Source: JAJDYQ01 sp963662865 (lineage in GTDB: Bacteria; Pseudomonadota; Gammaproteobacteria; JAJDYQ01). From it: DNA of 64,000 nt. The DNA lies in contig OY759969.1 of the NCBI GenBank assembly GCA_963662865.1, positions 2,170,001 through 2,234,000 on the forward strand. The letters run 5' to 3'. Below, in pieces: positions 1 to 8,322 of this stretch. Numbering within the stretch: the first letter of the stretch is position 1; each line of letters opens with the position of its first letter. Both the position numbers and the translations under genes were made by a program. Below the pieces are notes generated by a model. It saw nothing but the letters and a program-made list of their open reading frames with translations, was not told where the DNA came from and did not search any database.

Positions 1-1121
1 AAGGTGAGCTGTCCGGGCTTTTTGTCTTCGCTTTGTTGGCCTTCATCCGGTGAAGGTCTGTAATTAAATATTTGCCCCAATCCCTTAGCACCGCCCTCTG
101 TACACATAAACCATATCAGTGAACCCTCTTTATCCTGCTGCAAAGTCATTCCTTCTCCGCGGATAAACATTGCTGCATCCTTGGATATTCCCTGCTGTCT
201 GAGACTGTCGTCCGGTGGATCAACATTTTCGAGATCTACCCATCTCACATCCTGAGGTTCCTGCGCGGGAAACAGGCGGCGCCATTGATTACCCGTCGCA
301 GACGGGCCGGTTGAATCCTTTACAGCCAGAGCCTGGAGTCTGCCTCCTCTTATCAGCTTCCCGCGTCTGTCAGGTATATATCGGTAAAATAGCCCATTCC
401 GCCGATCTTCCGTCATATAGACAATACCCGTTGCGGGATCAACAATCGCTGCTTCGTGGTTAAAGCGCCCCATGGCCTTAATGGGCACTGCTTCCTGCAT
501 CCCTGATTTCTTTGCCGGCACCTCGAAGCAATATCCATGAGATTTGCGTAACCAATGCTCCCCGCGCTTTGTTGCTGACTCCTCACAACTGATCCAGCTA
601 TCCCAGGGCGTCATCCCTCCGGAACAATTTCGAAGGGTGCCCGCCAGTGCCATGTGCTGACGCTCCAGGCGGCGGGATTTGAGATTATAGACAAGGCGCC
701 GAACACCGCCCGGAGCAAATATCCCGTCTCGATTCTGATCATAGATTCTGGCGGCATGTTTTCGCTTTATGGCCGTATCAGTGTCATGCCAGCAGGACAA
801 GTCGGTCTGCGTCATATCCAGCTCATGGTTACACAGCACAACAACACGGTCATTATCCAGGGGGAAGGCATGCATTCCGTCCGGCCAGCCCGGAGTTTTC
901 AAGCCATCCTCCATTTCCTGTCCGATGGTGGAGATAATCTGGTAACGAAAGCCCCCCGGCAGATTCAGGATATATTTTGAGTCTTTCTGTAAAGGCCCAA
1001 ACCCTGAGTCTGATATATTTTTCAGTGAACCGGGCGAAGCACTTGCTGTCATCAGGAGTTGACCATACTGGGTTGATGCCCCGCTGATCAATGTTGTTTT
1101 TAAAAAGACTCTTCGGTCCAT
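1..1121 (-). CDS. PhoX/DUF839-family phosphatase-like protein, partial (runs off left edge)
   Basis: Reading the minus strand from the ATG at 1121 gives 373 open codons to the window edge, so the C-terminus is missing. The N-terminus (MDRRVFLKTTLISGAS) has a twin-arginine-like motif, suggesting Tat export. Family-typical stretches are visible: CSGGMTPWDSWISCEE around residues 165-180 and GRFNHEAAIVDPATGIVYMT around 220-240. Characterised PhoX proteins are periplasmic or extracellular alkaline phosphatases using Ca2+ and Fe3+. Many DUF839 relatives are uncharacterised, so the substrate here is unknown. It is divergent from the VWA-FHA gene, with only 46 bp between starts. Family assignment is firm; phosphatase activity is inference. 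Confidence 0.88.
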   Translation of the reverse strand, partial: MDRRVFLKTTLISGASTQYGQLLMTASASPGSLKNISDSGFGPLQKDSKYILNLPGGFRYQIISTIGQEMEDGLKTPGWPDGMHAFPLDNDRVVVLCNHELDMTQTDLSCWHDTDTAIKRKHAARIYDQNRDGIFAPGGVRRLVYNLKSRRLERQHMALAGTLRNCSGGMTPWDSWISCEESATKRGEHWLRKSHGYCFEVPAKKSGMQEAVPIKAMGRFNHEAAIVDPATGIVYMTEDRRNGLFYRYIPDRRGKLIRGGRLQALAVKDSTGPSATGNQWRRLFPAQEPQDVRWVDLENVDPPDDSLRQQGISKDAAMFIRGEGMTLQQDKEGSLIWFMCTEGGAKGLGQIFNYRPSPDEGQQSEDKKPGQLT

Positions 1122-1167
1122 AAACTTAAATTCACAATAGTGACCTTAATGTAGATATAATTTCCAC

Positions 1168-2646
1168 ATGTGGCAAGTACATCGGGCTTTCCTGTTTGCG
1201 GTGCTTATATTAAGCACTGGGTTCCTCAGCGCAGATATGACTGTGCGTGATAATACGGCAGTTCTTTATAAGCAGAAAGCCAGTGATCGTCTATCGATCA
1301 TGATTCGGAATACACTCGGGCAAAAAATCCGTCCGCAGCTAAAAGCGAGCCTGGATGATATCGATCTGGAGCTAAAGGAAAGCGGGCAGCAGATCGTTTC
1401 AGCCCTGTTGTTACTGATTGATTCCAGTGATCCCCGTCGGTCTGATTCGATCAGAAGCCAGATCACTCACGTCGAGGAAATCGTAAATAAGCTGCCGGAC
1501 CATATTCTAATAGGAATTGCTCGATTTGATACGGAGCTGCATCTCCTGGCTCCGCTGGGGAGCAGTAAGGAAAAAATCATTCATGAGGCCAGATCAATCC
1601 GTGCAGAAGGTAAGACAACAGAGCTCTATAGGAACATCCTTGGATCAATTAACATTCTGAAGCAGGTCACCGCAGACGTTAAGTCAATATTAACGATGTC
1701 TGATGGACTCGCGGAGGACTACGCCTATTTTCATCGTGATATTGTGCGCTCAGCCATACAAAACGAAATCAACCTTTATGCAATTGGTTATGCAGACAAC
1801 ATTCCCAGCAGCGTTGCTTTACAAACCTTACGACGTCTATCTGAAGATACGGGCGGCACCTACGTTGCGGCAAGGCCGGCACGCTATGATTTACAGCAGA
1901 AAGACATCAATGAAATTCTCAGCAGTCTGAATTCGTTTAGCGGTTACGACATAGATCTTTCCGCTGCGATAGAAGCCAATCTTACAGGCAAGCGTCGTTT
2001 ACAGCTTTCTTTACAAGCCCCATCCGGACAAATATTGATACCTGTGCCGGTAACTTTACCGGATAACGTAGAGATACAACCCAGGATTGAGGGTATAATC
2101 CCACAACCCACTGTTGTTATTGAACGAGTACGGGAAAGCGAGGAGGGAACTGAAGATACCATATACTGGGCCCTGCTGCTATTAAGTATCCTGCTTGCTA
2201 TATCCATTATCGTATTGCTATGGCGCCTCAGGCCTCGGAGCAACGATGATTCTTTGCCTCGCCAGGGTAAGGAGGAAGATAAAGAGGCCCCTGTCATCGC
2301 CTGGCTGGAGATTTTGGATGGCGAGCAGAAAACGCGGCGATACCCTATTCGTTCGTTCTCGACAAAAATTGGTCGATACCGTGAAAATGATATTGCCCTG
2401 CCAGATTCCGCCATATCTCGATACCATGCTGAAATACACCTCAATAATATGGGGCAATTCTCCATCAGGGACCTTGGTTCCAAAAACGGTATTCAGGTCA
2501 ATAATCAGGAGATAAAGGAGCATGATCTGCAAAATAACGACGTTATTGAAATTGGTGATATCCGCCTGCGTTTTGCGGTCGAGAGTACCCCGGCAAAAGA
2601 TATGCAGGCCACCCAGATGTTTCGAACCCAATTCCCTTCCACATAG
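1168..2646 (+). CDS. VWA domain / FHA domain membrane protein
   Basis: 492 aa. A hydrophobic N-terminus (residues 1-22) looks like a signal peptide. It is followed by a von Willebrand A-like domain (about 70-235) beginning with ALLLLIDSSDPRRS. The usual DxSxS metal site is degenerate because the last Ser is Pro. A single membrane helix lies at about 332-351, and a C-terminal FHA domain (about 395-465) contains the conserved GR, SRYH and GSKNG elements that bind phosphothreonine. The topology implied is an external VWA domain and a cytoplasmic FHA domain. A Ser/Thr kinase gene lies 1.1 kb downstream on the same strand, so the FHA domain may read that kinase's products (inference). The target is unknown. 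Start chosen at the first ATG, which preserves the signal sequence. Confidence 0.85.
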   Translation: MWQVHRAFLFAVLILSTGFLSADMTVRDNTAVLYKQKASDRLSIMIRNTLGQKIRPQLKASLDDIDLELKESGQQIVSALLLLIDSSDPRRSDSIRSQITHVEEIVNKLPDHILIGIARFDTELHLLAPLGSSKEKIIHEARSIRAEGKTTELYRNILGSINILKQVTADVKSILTMSDGLAEDYAYFHRDIVRSAIQNEINLYAIGYADNIPSSVALQTLRRLSEDTGGTYVAARPARYDLQQKDINEILSSLNSFSGYDIDLSAAIEANLTGKRRLQLSLQAPSGQILIPVPVTLPDNVEIQPRIEGIIPQPTVVIERVRESEEGTEDTIYWALLLLSILLAISIIVLLWRLRPRSNDDSLPRQGKEEDKEAPVIAWLEILDGEQKTRRYPIRSFSTKIGRYRENDIALPDSAISRYHAEIHLNNMGQFSIRDLGSKNGIQVNNQEIKEHDLQNNDVIEIGDIRLRFAVESTPAKDMQATQMFRTQFPST

Positions 2647-2727
2647 GAAAATATCTGCTCATTTCATGGTGTTTTTCTGCATAATCCAGTAAATTACGCT
2701 TATTGACAAATATTAAGGAGTCCGCTC

Positions 2728-3006
2728 ATGGCCGATGAACATACAATGTGGTCGAAAACTCTACTTGATGGTTTCGTAAGTGGTATGAAGAGAAAGCCGT
2801 CTGATGCGTGGATTAAGGAGCAGGCAAAAGAGCTTGCTGAACGCGGGATTTCGGTGGATTACATTTTCAGGATATTGAGCAAGGAGGCCAACGACGAGGT
2901 GGCTGACCGCTTCCTGAACGTGATGGGGGGTTCACCCTCTGCGCGTCGGCGAGCCAGGAAAAAAGGCTTTTTAAGCGGCTTTATCAGCAAGCTGTTTGGC
3001 CGCTAG
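2728..3006 (+). CDS. small conserved-looking protein of unknown function
   Basis: 92 aa. An AAGGAG ribosome-binding site lies 8 bp before the ATG, which supports translation. The protein is predicted mostly helical, with an Arg/Lys-rich tail (SARRRARKKGFLSGFISKLF) that could be amphipathic and bind membrane or nucleic acid. No signal peptide and no recognised domain. It sits between the VWA-FHA gene and the convergent TlpA-like gene, whose stop codon begins 1 bp after this gene's stop. I do not recognise the family. Confidence 0.7.
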   Translation: MADEHTMWSKTLLDGFVSGMKRKPSDAWIKEQAKELAERGISVDYIFRILSKEANDEVADRFLNVMGGSPSARRRARKKGFLSGFISKLFGR

Positions 3007-3007
3007 T

Positions 3008-3538
3008 TCAATTACGTGGGTTATATTTTGCAATAAAGCGCTCTATCATGTCTTGGGTAATCGTACCTGTCCGAACAGTTACCAGCGTTCCGTCTGGGTC
3101 ATACAGATAGGTTGTCGGTGTCCCTAAAAGCCGTTTACCCGTGATCTGCTCTGATAATGTGGAATCTCCCAGCATTACTGGAAAGTTTACAAAATAATCA
3201 TCCACAAAAGCCGCTACCTGATCCGCCTTTGCATATCCAAAGCTCGGAAAGTCTAGCGCCAGACTCACCACCATGGCATTTCTGTCCTTGTGGTCATCGT
3301 GAAAGGAAGTCAATTCACTCACCTCCTCAACACAAGGCGGACATTTAGGCCCCCATATATTGAACAATACCCACTTCCCCTTACCGACATAATCGGATAG
3401 GCGTATGTCTTCACCTCCAAGTCCCTTAAGTGCGGTATCCGTTCCAGCGGCATAAAGAGGTTGAACTGTGGTCAGAAAAAGAATAACACCGGCAATATGG
3501 ATGCTTGTACGATGTAAAGTCGGTAAAATTGGTCCCAT
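3008..3538 (-). CDS. TlpA/ResA-type periplasmic thioredoxin-like protein
   Basis: 176 aa. An N-terminal hydrophobic segment (about residues 10-30) is consistent with a signal peptide or anchor. The redox motif WGPKCPPCVEE (CPPC) is at about residues 62-72, followed by a conserved LLGTPTTYLYDPDG loop containing the cis-Pro that thioredoxin folds need. Members of this family reduce periplasmic disulfides, often in cytochrome c maturation or cofactor assembly. No cytochrome genes adjoin it here, so the partner is unknown. It is convergent with the 92-aa gene. Confidence 0.85.
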   Translation of the reverse strand: MGPILPTLHRTSIHIAGVILFLTTVQPLYAAGTDTALKGLGGEDIRLSDYVGKGKWVLFNIWGPKCPPCVEEVSELTSFHDDHKDRNAMVVSLALDFPSFGYAKADQVAAFVDDYFVNFPVMLGDSTLSEQITGKRLLGTPTTYLYDPDGTLVTVRTGTITQDMIERFIAKYNPRN

Positions 3539-3724
3539 AAAGATGCTATATCACCGGTGCTCCGGCCAAGTGTATACTCAAAAAGTTCATGCTTATAAAA
3601 AATCGGGTCGCCTCTTGATTAGGCATGTATTATTTTACAGTCAAAGATTGGCTTTATGGTAACAAAATTCGTTAACATTTTTTGATAAAACCCTCGAAGT
3701 TATATCTGTGAAACATTGCTGATT

Positions 3725-4951
3725 ATGGAACGCCATTTTGTCATAATTGACCGTTTTGAGGAAAGTTTTCTTCTCCTGAGCCAATATCTTGATTTAGGCT
3801 GGCCGGGCGCTGATATAAAGGAATGCAGTATTGAAGACATTGCTTCCGATGAAGAACTCAGAAGCTCCGATGCCATCATATTGAGCGGCTTTGACTGTAC
3901 TGACAAAGCGATCCTGGAATTAGTTGAACAGTCCGAAAAAGGCGTCCTGCCCCTTGTTTTTCTGCTTAGTACAAGCCAAGGTGCCCTCACATCACGCAAT
4001 ATTCTGCCTTTGGAGGGTCTGACTGCCTCTTCACTGAATGCTGCTATTGCGGAAGGCATGAGGCGTCTCTCAGATAGTGGATTACATGAGAGCAATGCTG
4101 TTAGCGGGGGTGCCACAAAGCCTATCACTGTCCATCGTGTCGATAATGAAATCTTGAAGGAGAAAATCCAGGGTCTGCGCGGTTATCGCCTGATACGCGA
4201 GCTTGGACGTGGTGGTATGTCGCGGGTCTATCTGGCAGAAAGAAACTCGGATGGCATGGAAGTGGCGATCAAGGTATTAGATGTGAATAACATCGAAGAT
4301 AGCCGCATGATTGAACGTTTTATCCGCGAGTACAATATGTTAGCCAGCATTAAAAGCATTCATGTTGCCAGGATTTTCGACCAAACATTCACTGATGAAT
4401 ACGCCTTCATCGTGATGGAAAAACTTTCCGGAGGGAACTTGACCCGCCGTATACGAAGAGGGATAAAGCCGGATAAGGCTCTGAATTATCTGCTGCAGAT
4501 TGCTGATGGCCTGGACGAGGTGCATCGTAAAAAGATTGTTCACCGTGATCTTAAACCCGGAAATATATTGTTCCGCGCAGACGATACGCTCGCTATTCTT
4601 GATTTCGGCCTGGCTCAGATGGCTATTGAAGAAGACCTGAGTGAACATGGCGAAGTCTACGGCACCCCCTCTTATGTCAGCCCGGAACAGGCGCGAGGCA
4701 GACGCGTAGACAACCGATCTGACATCTATAGCCTGGGCATTATTTACTACCAGATGTTAACTGGGGAAAAACCATATCGTGCAGATAACCCAATGGCGAT
4801 GTTCTACCAACATGTGCATGCAGATATTCCAAAACTTCGGGCACCGCATCACAAATATCAGCCCTTACTGGAGAGAATGCTGGCCAAATCCCGCAATGAC
4901 CGCTTTCGGTCTGCTGCTGAGCTGATTGCAGCAATCCGGAAATTTGGATGA
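3725..4951 (+). CDS. Ser/Thr protein kinase with N-terminal receiver-like domain
   Basis: About 408 aa from ATG 3725; an in-frame TTG at 3716 is an alternative start. Residues 1-120 (RHFVIIDRFEESFLLLSQYL and onward) resemble a response-regulator receiver fold, but I could not confirm a phospho-acceptor Asp. The Hanks-type kinase domain follows: Gly loop ELGRGGMSRVYLAE, VAIKVL lysine, HRDLKPGN catalytic loop, DFGLAQ, and GTPSYVSPEQARG as the activation/P+1 segment. All catalytic residues are present. There is no membrane segment, unlike PknB types, so it should be cytoplasmic. The VWA-FHA protein upstream is a plausible phosphoprotein-binding partner (inference). Confidence 0.9.
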   Translation: MERHFVIIDRFEESFLLLSQYLDLGWPGADIKECSIEDIASDEELRSSDAIILSGFDCTDKAILELVEQSEKGVLPLVFLLSTSQGALTSRNILPLEGLTASSLNAAIAEGMRRLSDSGLHESNAVSGGATKPITVHRVDNEILKEKIQGLRGYRLIRELGRGGMSRVYLAERNSDGMEVAIKVLDVNNIEDSRMIERFIREYNMLASIKSIHVARIFDQTFTDEYAFIVMEKLSGGNLTRRIRRGIKPDKALNYLLQIADGLDEVHRKKIVHRDLKPGNILFRADDTLAILDFGLAQMAIEEDLSEHGEVYGTPSYVSPEQARGRRVDNRSDIYSLGIIYYQMLTGEKPYRADNPMAMFYQHVHADIPKLRAPHHKYQPLLERMLAKSRNDRFRSAAELIAAIRKFG

Positions 4952-4999
4952 GAAATATCAGGCATTCCGGACCGAATGATAAATATGAGAGTCAATAAG

Positions 5000-5121
5000 C
5001 CGGTTTCCTACTACGGAAATCGGGGCTAAAAAGTTTCATCGTCACTGCCAATACCGGTGAACCATGCTCACTCCATCGTGACCAGTATCTATGGTTCTGC
5101 AATTTCCGTGTAGGAAGCCGG
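5000..5121. repeat. long imperfect inverted repeat upstream of the HNH gene
   Basis: The left arm at 5000-5020 (CCGGTTTCCTACTACGGAAAT) and right arm at 5102-5121 are reverse complements over about 20 bp, with one substitution and one single-base gap. A smaller GAACCAT/ATGGTTC pair lies between them, so the roughly 120-nt RNA or single strand could fold into a branched hairpin. The left arm also contains a short TTTCC/GGAAA palindrome. The element lies between the kinase stop and the HNH gene. It could be a structured leader, a terminator-like structure or a MITE remnant. No U-tract follows. Confidence 0.5.
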
Positions 5122-5254
5122 TATCACGGGTTCCTCAGAATAATTAAAGATAACGGCTTTTTCAGGGATGATCAGGATAAAGCGCATCCAGGCAAGAAAA
5201 GCATTGCAATTACGCCGGTTTTCTGGAGAATGCCCGAAAACCACGGGACGGGCT

Positions 5255-5881
5255 ATGACAGTAAACTCTGGTAGCGACCTGAATCAGCAGGTTCTCCGAA
5301 CGGATGCCTCTGGTATGCCGCTGGAATGGATTTCCTATCGGGAAGCTGTGCGGCTTTATCACCTTGGTGTTATTGCCTATACTTGCGGTGCCCTGCTGTA
5401 TGAAGTTTATGGGGGGATAAACGCCATCAGCGGGAGGCGTAGCATCGTCGAAGTCAGCTCGATTATCGCAACTAAAGGTAATGTCAGGTGCCTTCATAAA
5501 GTGCGACAGCGCTATTTGACCCCATTGAATAACTCGGCATTATTCAAGCGGGATGGTTATATCTGTTTGTATTGTGGTAACAAGTTCCAATCAAAATTGT
5601 TATCCCGGGACCACGTCACACCAATCAGTCAGGAAGGGCAGGACACTTGGAATAATGTGGTTACCGCCTGTAAACGGTGTAATAATCACAAGGCTGGACG
5701 CACGCCGGAAGAGGCGGGTATAGAGCTTCTGGCGATTCCGTTTACGCCAACCCATGCTGAATATGTTTATCTTCAGGGAAAGCGGGTACTGGCAGACCAG
5801 ATGAAGTTTCTCCTGGCGCATTTCCCCAGGACCAGCCCGTTACATGACCGACTTAGTCGGGAGATGAATACGCTCGTGTAA
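5255..5881 (+). CDS. HNH endonuclease family protein
   Basis: 208 aa from the ATG at 5255, chosen because family resemblance begins with VLRTDASGMPLEWISYREAV shortly after it. The same frame is open from an ATG at 5168, which would add 29 basic residues. The C-terminal half holds the HNH fold: RDGYICLYCGNKF (zinc CxxC), SRDHVTPISQEGQDTWNNVV (catalytic Asp-His) and TACKRCNNHKAGRTPEEA (second CxxC). Proteins of this type are widespread stand-alone genes in bacteria, without a firmly known role. There is no methylase or RNA-guided nuclease gene next to it. The upstream inverted repeat is noted separately. Confidence 0.85.
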   Translation: MTVNSGSDLNQQVLRTDASGMPLEWISYREAVRLYHLGVIAYTCGALLYEVYGGINAISGRRSIVEVSSIIATKGNVRCLHKVRQRYLTPLNNSALFKRDGYICLYCGNKFQSKLLSRDHVTPISQEGQDTWNNVVTACKRCNNHKAGRTPEEAGIELLAIPFTPTHAEYVYLQGKRVLADQMKFLLAHFPRTSPLHDRLSREMNTLV

Positions 5882-5923
5882 ACCGGCATATAATGTATCC
5901 ATTGTTATAACGGCGAACGAGCA

Positions 5924-6799
5924 ATGGAACTGATTCAGGAAATTGCCAGTAATATTACCAGTACGACCGGTGACCGTTTTCAGACCAGCAAACAACAATC
6001 AATCGGCGGTGGCGGTATCAATACTACTTTTCGTCTGGATGGTGGCGCCCGTCGCTATTTCGTAAAAATCAATTCTGCACGATTACTGGGTATGTTCATT
6101 GCCGAAGCGGCGGGTTTACGGGCGCTGGCGGATACCTGCACAATAAACGTACCAAAACCTGTTTGCTATGGCGAAGCAGACGGAAAGAGCTATCTGGTGC
6201 TTGAATACATAAGCTTTGCCGAACAGGGAAACATCTCAAAACTGGGCGAAAAACTGGCGATCATGCACGGGCACACTAATGAAACATTTGGGTTTGAGAC
6301 TGACAACACCATCGGATCAACCCCTCAAGAGAATAACCCGGATAACGATTGGGTCAGGTTTTGGCAGGACAGGCGCCTGGGGTTTCAGCTTCGATTGGCG
6401 AAGCGGAATGGCTGCGGGAGCTATCTGACAGACAAAGGAAATAAATTGATTGAATCCATACCCTGTCTCTTTTCAACATATAAACCAAGCGCCTCGATAC
6501 TGCACGGTGATTTATGGGGAGGGAACTGGTCGTTTGATAGCAATGGCGAGCCAGTTATATTTGACCCAGCCACTTATTATGGGGATCGTGAAGCGGATAT
6601 TGCGATGACCGAACTGTTTGGCGGACCGGGAGCGGAGTTTTATGATGCCTATAATAATACATGGGCCCTGGATGAGGGTTACAGGGTCAGGAAAATACTG
6701 TATAATCTGTACCATATCATCAACCATTTTAATCTGTTTGGTGGAGGGTATCTTGAACAGGCGGAATCAATGGTGGATCGGTTATTGATTGAGGTCTAG
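5924..6799 (+). CDS. fructosamine kinase family protein
   Basis: 291 aa. Residues SILHGDLWGGNW form the aminoglycoside-phosphotransferase/FN3K catalytic loop, and FDPATYYGDREADIAMTELF is the metal-binding segment characteristic of fructosamine kinases. The N-terminal YFVKIN provides the ATP-binding lysine. Family members phosphorylate ketosamines or ribulosamines on glycated proteins, triggering deglycation. The bacterial role is repair of sugar damage. It begins 42 bp after the HNH stop and shows no functional link to it. Length matches the bacterial family (about 290 aa). Confidence 0.9.
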   Translation: MELIQEIASNITSTTGDRFQTSKQQSIGGGGINTTFRLDGGARRYFVKINSARLLGMFIAEAAGLRALADTCTINVPKPVCYGEADGKSYLVLEYISFAEQGNISKLGEKLAIMHGHTNETFGFETDNTIGSTPQENNPDNDWVRFWQDRRLGFQLRLAKRNGCGSYLTDKGNKLIESIPCLFSTYKPSASILHGDLWGGNWSFDSNGEPVIFDPATYYGDREADIAMTELFGGPGAEFYDAYNNTWALDEGYRVRKILYNLYHIINHFNLFGGGYLEQAESMVDRLLIEV

Positions 6800-6870
6800 G
6801 CGTGGTTTCTCATCGAGTAAAAAGATAGGCAGGCTGGCATGTCAGCACTCTGTCCTTCCGGAATTTATTC

Positions 6871-7485
6871 ATGATTGAACTGAGAACCTATGTATTCATT
6901 GATTCGCTACAGCCGCAGCTGGCTGAATTGATGGCGTCGGTGTCTCAGGGTTTCCCGCCGATTCCGGGTGATTCCTGCCTCTGGGTCGAGGTGGCGCCGG
7001 GAATGGCGGTGCATCGTGTGACCGATATCGCGCTGAAGGCAACCCAGGTGAAACTGACTCAGCAGGTAGTGGAGCGTGCCTTTGGTTCCATGGTAATCCA
7101 TTCACGCTCGCAGGCAGATGTGCGTCAGGCTGGTGAGATTGTGCTTTCCAGCATGGATTCTCAGCTGGATAAGCGCGATAAATGTGAAGTGGAATGGCAT
7201 GAAATTATTCATGGTATGACGTCTGATCATACCGTCCTGATCAACCGCCAGCATCGTGGTGGTTCCATGATGATTCCGGGGGAGAGCATGTTCATTCTGG
7301 AAACCCAGCCCGCAGGTTATATCGTTTATGCGGCCAATCAGGCGGAAAAAGCTGCTTCAGTCAAGTTGGTTGATTGTCGGGCGGTCGGTGCTTATGGGCG
7401 TTTGACACTCTCAGGCAAAGAAGCCGATATCGAAGAGGCGGCAGCAGCAGCGGTAGCCGCCGTGAAAAATCCGGCGGGAACCTGA
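6871..7485 (+). CDS. tandem-domain bacterial microcompartment shell protein (BMC-T)
   Basis: 204 aa with two fused BMC domains. Domain 1 is about residues 4-97 (MAVHRVTDIALKATQVKL region). Domain 2 is about 132-198 (SMFILETQPAGYIVYAANQA, VGAYGRLTLSGKEADIEEA). Such proteins form trimers that pass for hexamers and tile microcompartment facets. It is shorter than CsoS1D and lacks that protein's N-terminal extension. Cys36 in IPGDSCLWVE lies where a central-pore ligand might sit, but a metal centre is only a guess. It stands 10 bp before the NUDIX gene and about 840 bp upstream of cbbL, on the same strand, pointing to a carboxysome role. Confidence 0.85.
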   Translation: MIELRTYVFIDSLQPQLAELMASVSQGFPPIPGDSCLWVEVAPGMAVHRVTDIALKATQVKLTQQVVERAFGSMVIHSRSQADVRQAGEIVLSSMDSQLDKRDKCEVEWHEIIHGMTSDHTVLINRQHRGGSMMIPGESMFILETQPAGYIVYAANQAEKAASVKLVDCRAVGAYGRLTLSGKEADIEEAAAAAVAAVKNPAGT

Positions 7486-7495
7486 CGGGGGAGCC

Positions 7496-8065
7496 ATGCA
7501 TCGTCGAGACCTGTTGAATTATCTGTGCAGTTATCGTACACGGTTTATGGATGAAGCAGCCTATGTGCGCCGTGCTATCACGTATATCGAAAACAATCCG
7601 GACTGCTTCGAACGTGAACACACGCCTGTTCACGTTACCGGTTCCGCCTGGGTGGTAAATCCGGACCGTAGCTGCGTGTTGCTGGTGCTTCATGGCACAT
7701 TACACGAGTGGTATCAGCCCGGTGGTCATGCCGATGGTGACCCAAATGTGTTGCGGGTGGCCATGCGTGAAGCGACTGAAGAAAGTGGTGTTGATGATAT
7801 ACATGTCCGTCTGGTCAGTCCTGAAGTATTTGACGTTGATATGCATATGATTCCGGCCTTGCCGAAAGCGCCGGCCCATGGTCACATTGATATCCGGTTT
7901 TTACTGGAGATCGATGATGTGCATGACTTGCCGGGCAGTCATGAATCCCGTGCGGTAAAATGGGTGGGGCTGCACAGGGTATTGTCCTACAATAGTAATC
8001 GCTCAACTTATCGAATGGTTGAAAAGACTCGGCAAATGCGCCGCCGGGCGGCGGTAAGCTCATAG
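7496..8065 (+). CDS. NUDIX hydrolase
   Basis: 189 aa. The NUDIX box reads GGHADGDPNVLRVAMREATE followed by ESGV. The REATEE metal-binding core is intact, but the first box glutamate of the textbook G-x5-E is replaced, as happens in some subfamilies. NUDIX enzymes cleave nucleoside diphosphates linked to another moiety. The substrate here is unknown. It follows the BMC-T gene by 10 bp, probably as a two-gene operon immediately before cbbLS. A role in removing RuBisCO-inhibitory sugar phosphates or nucleotides is conceivable but speculative. Confidence 0.85.
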   Translation: MHRRDLLNYLCSYRTRFMDEAAYVRRAITYIENNPDCFEREHTPVHVTGSAWVVNPDRSCVLLVLHGTLHEWYQPGGHADGDPNVLRVAMREATEESGVDDIHVRLVSPEVFDVDMHMIPALPKAPAHGHIDIRFLLEIDDVHDLPGSHESRAVKWVGLHRVLSYNSNRSTYRMVEKTRQMRRRAAVSS

Positions 8066-8093
8066 ACTGTTGATATGGGAGATGAAACGACTT

Positions 8094-8109
8094 ATAGATT
8101 TATATCTAT
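8094..8109. promoter_or_regulatory. candidate CbbR (LysR-type) operator upstream of cbbL
   Basis: ATAGAT-TTAT-ATCTAT is a perfect 6-bp inverted repeat in an AT-rich stretch about 215 bp before cbbL. It fits the T-N11-A dyad style bound by LysR regulators, and a CbbR-type gene lies at the far end of the operon. No other strong dyad of this kind was seen in the leader. No consensus promoter could be assigned with confidence. Confidence 0.35.
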
Positions 8110-8197
8110 GGATTGGCTTGAAAATATTGATTGGCTAAACATGAGGACTTCAACGTATGCTTCCATGCGGTGGGAACGGGAACCTCTGGCGTGTCGG

Positions 8198-8276
8198 AAC
8201 CCCTGATCGATTTATACTTGCAGATGCCTGGCAGGCATGGCGATTCCATACCGAGAAACCGGTTTAATCAGGGGTT
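8198..8276 (+). promoter_or_regulatory. structured cbbL leader: nested inverted repeats
   Basis: AACCCCTGAT at 8198-8207 is exactly complementary to ATCAGGGGTT at 8267-8276. Inside that loop ATGCCT-GGC-AGGCAT (8224-8238) forms a perfect 6-bp hairpin. If transcribed, the cbbL 5' leader would fold into a branched stem 46 bp before the start codon. It could protect the very abundant RuBisCO mRNA, act in regulation, or be a weak terminator for the BMC-T/NUDIX transcript. There is no U-run after it. Confidence 0.45.
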
Positions 8277-8322
8277 TCTGAAAAAGTTTTAATCTTGAAT
8301 AACCTTAAGCAGGAGTAAAAAG

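Noticed and set aside
4960..5165. Riboswitch before the HNH gene
   Set aside because: The inverted repeat is real, but no known aptamer consensus (c-di-GMP, TPP, cobalamin, SAM) could be recognised.
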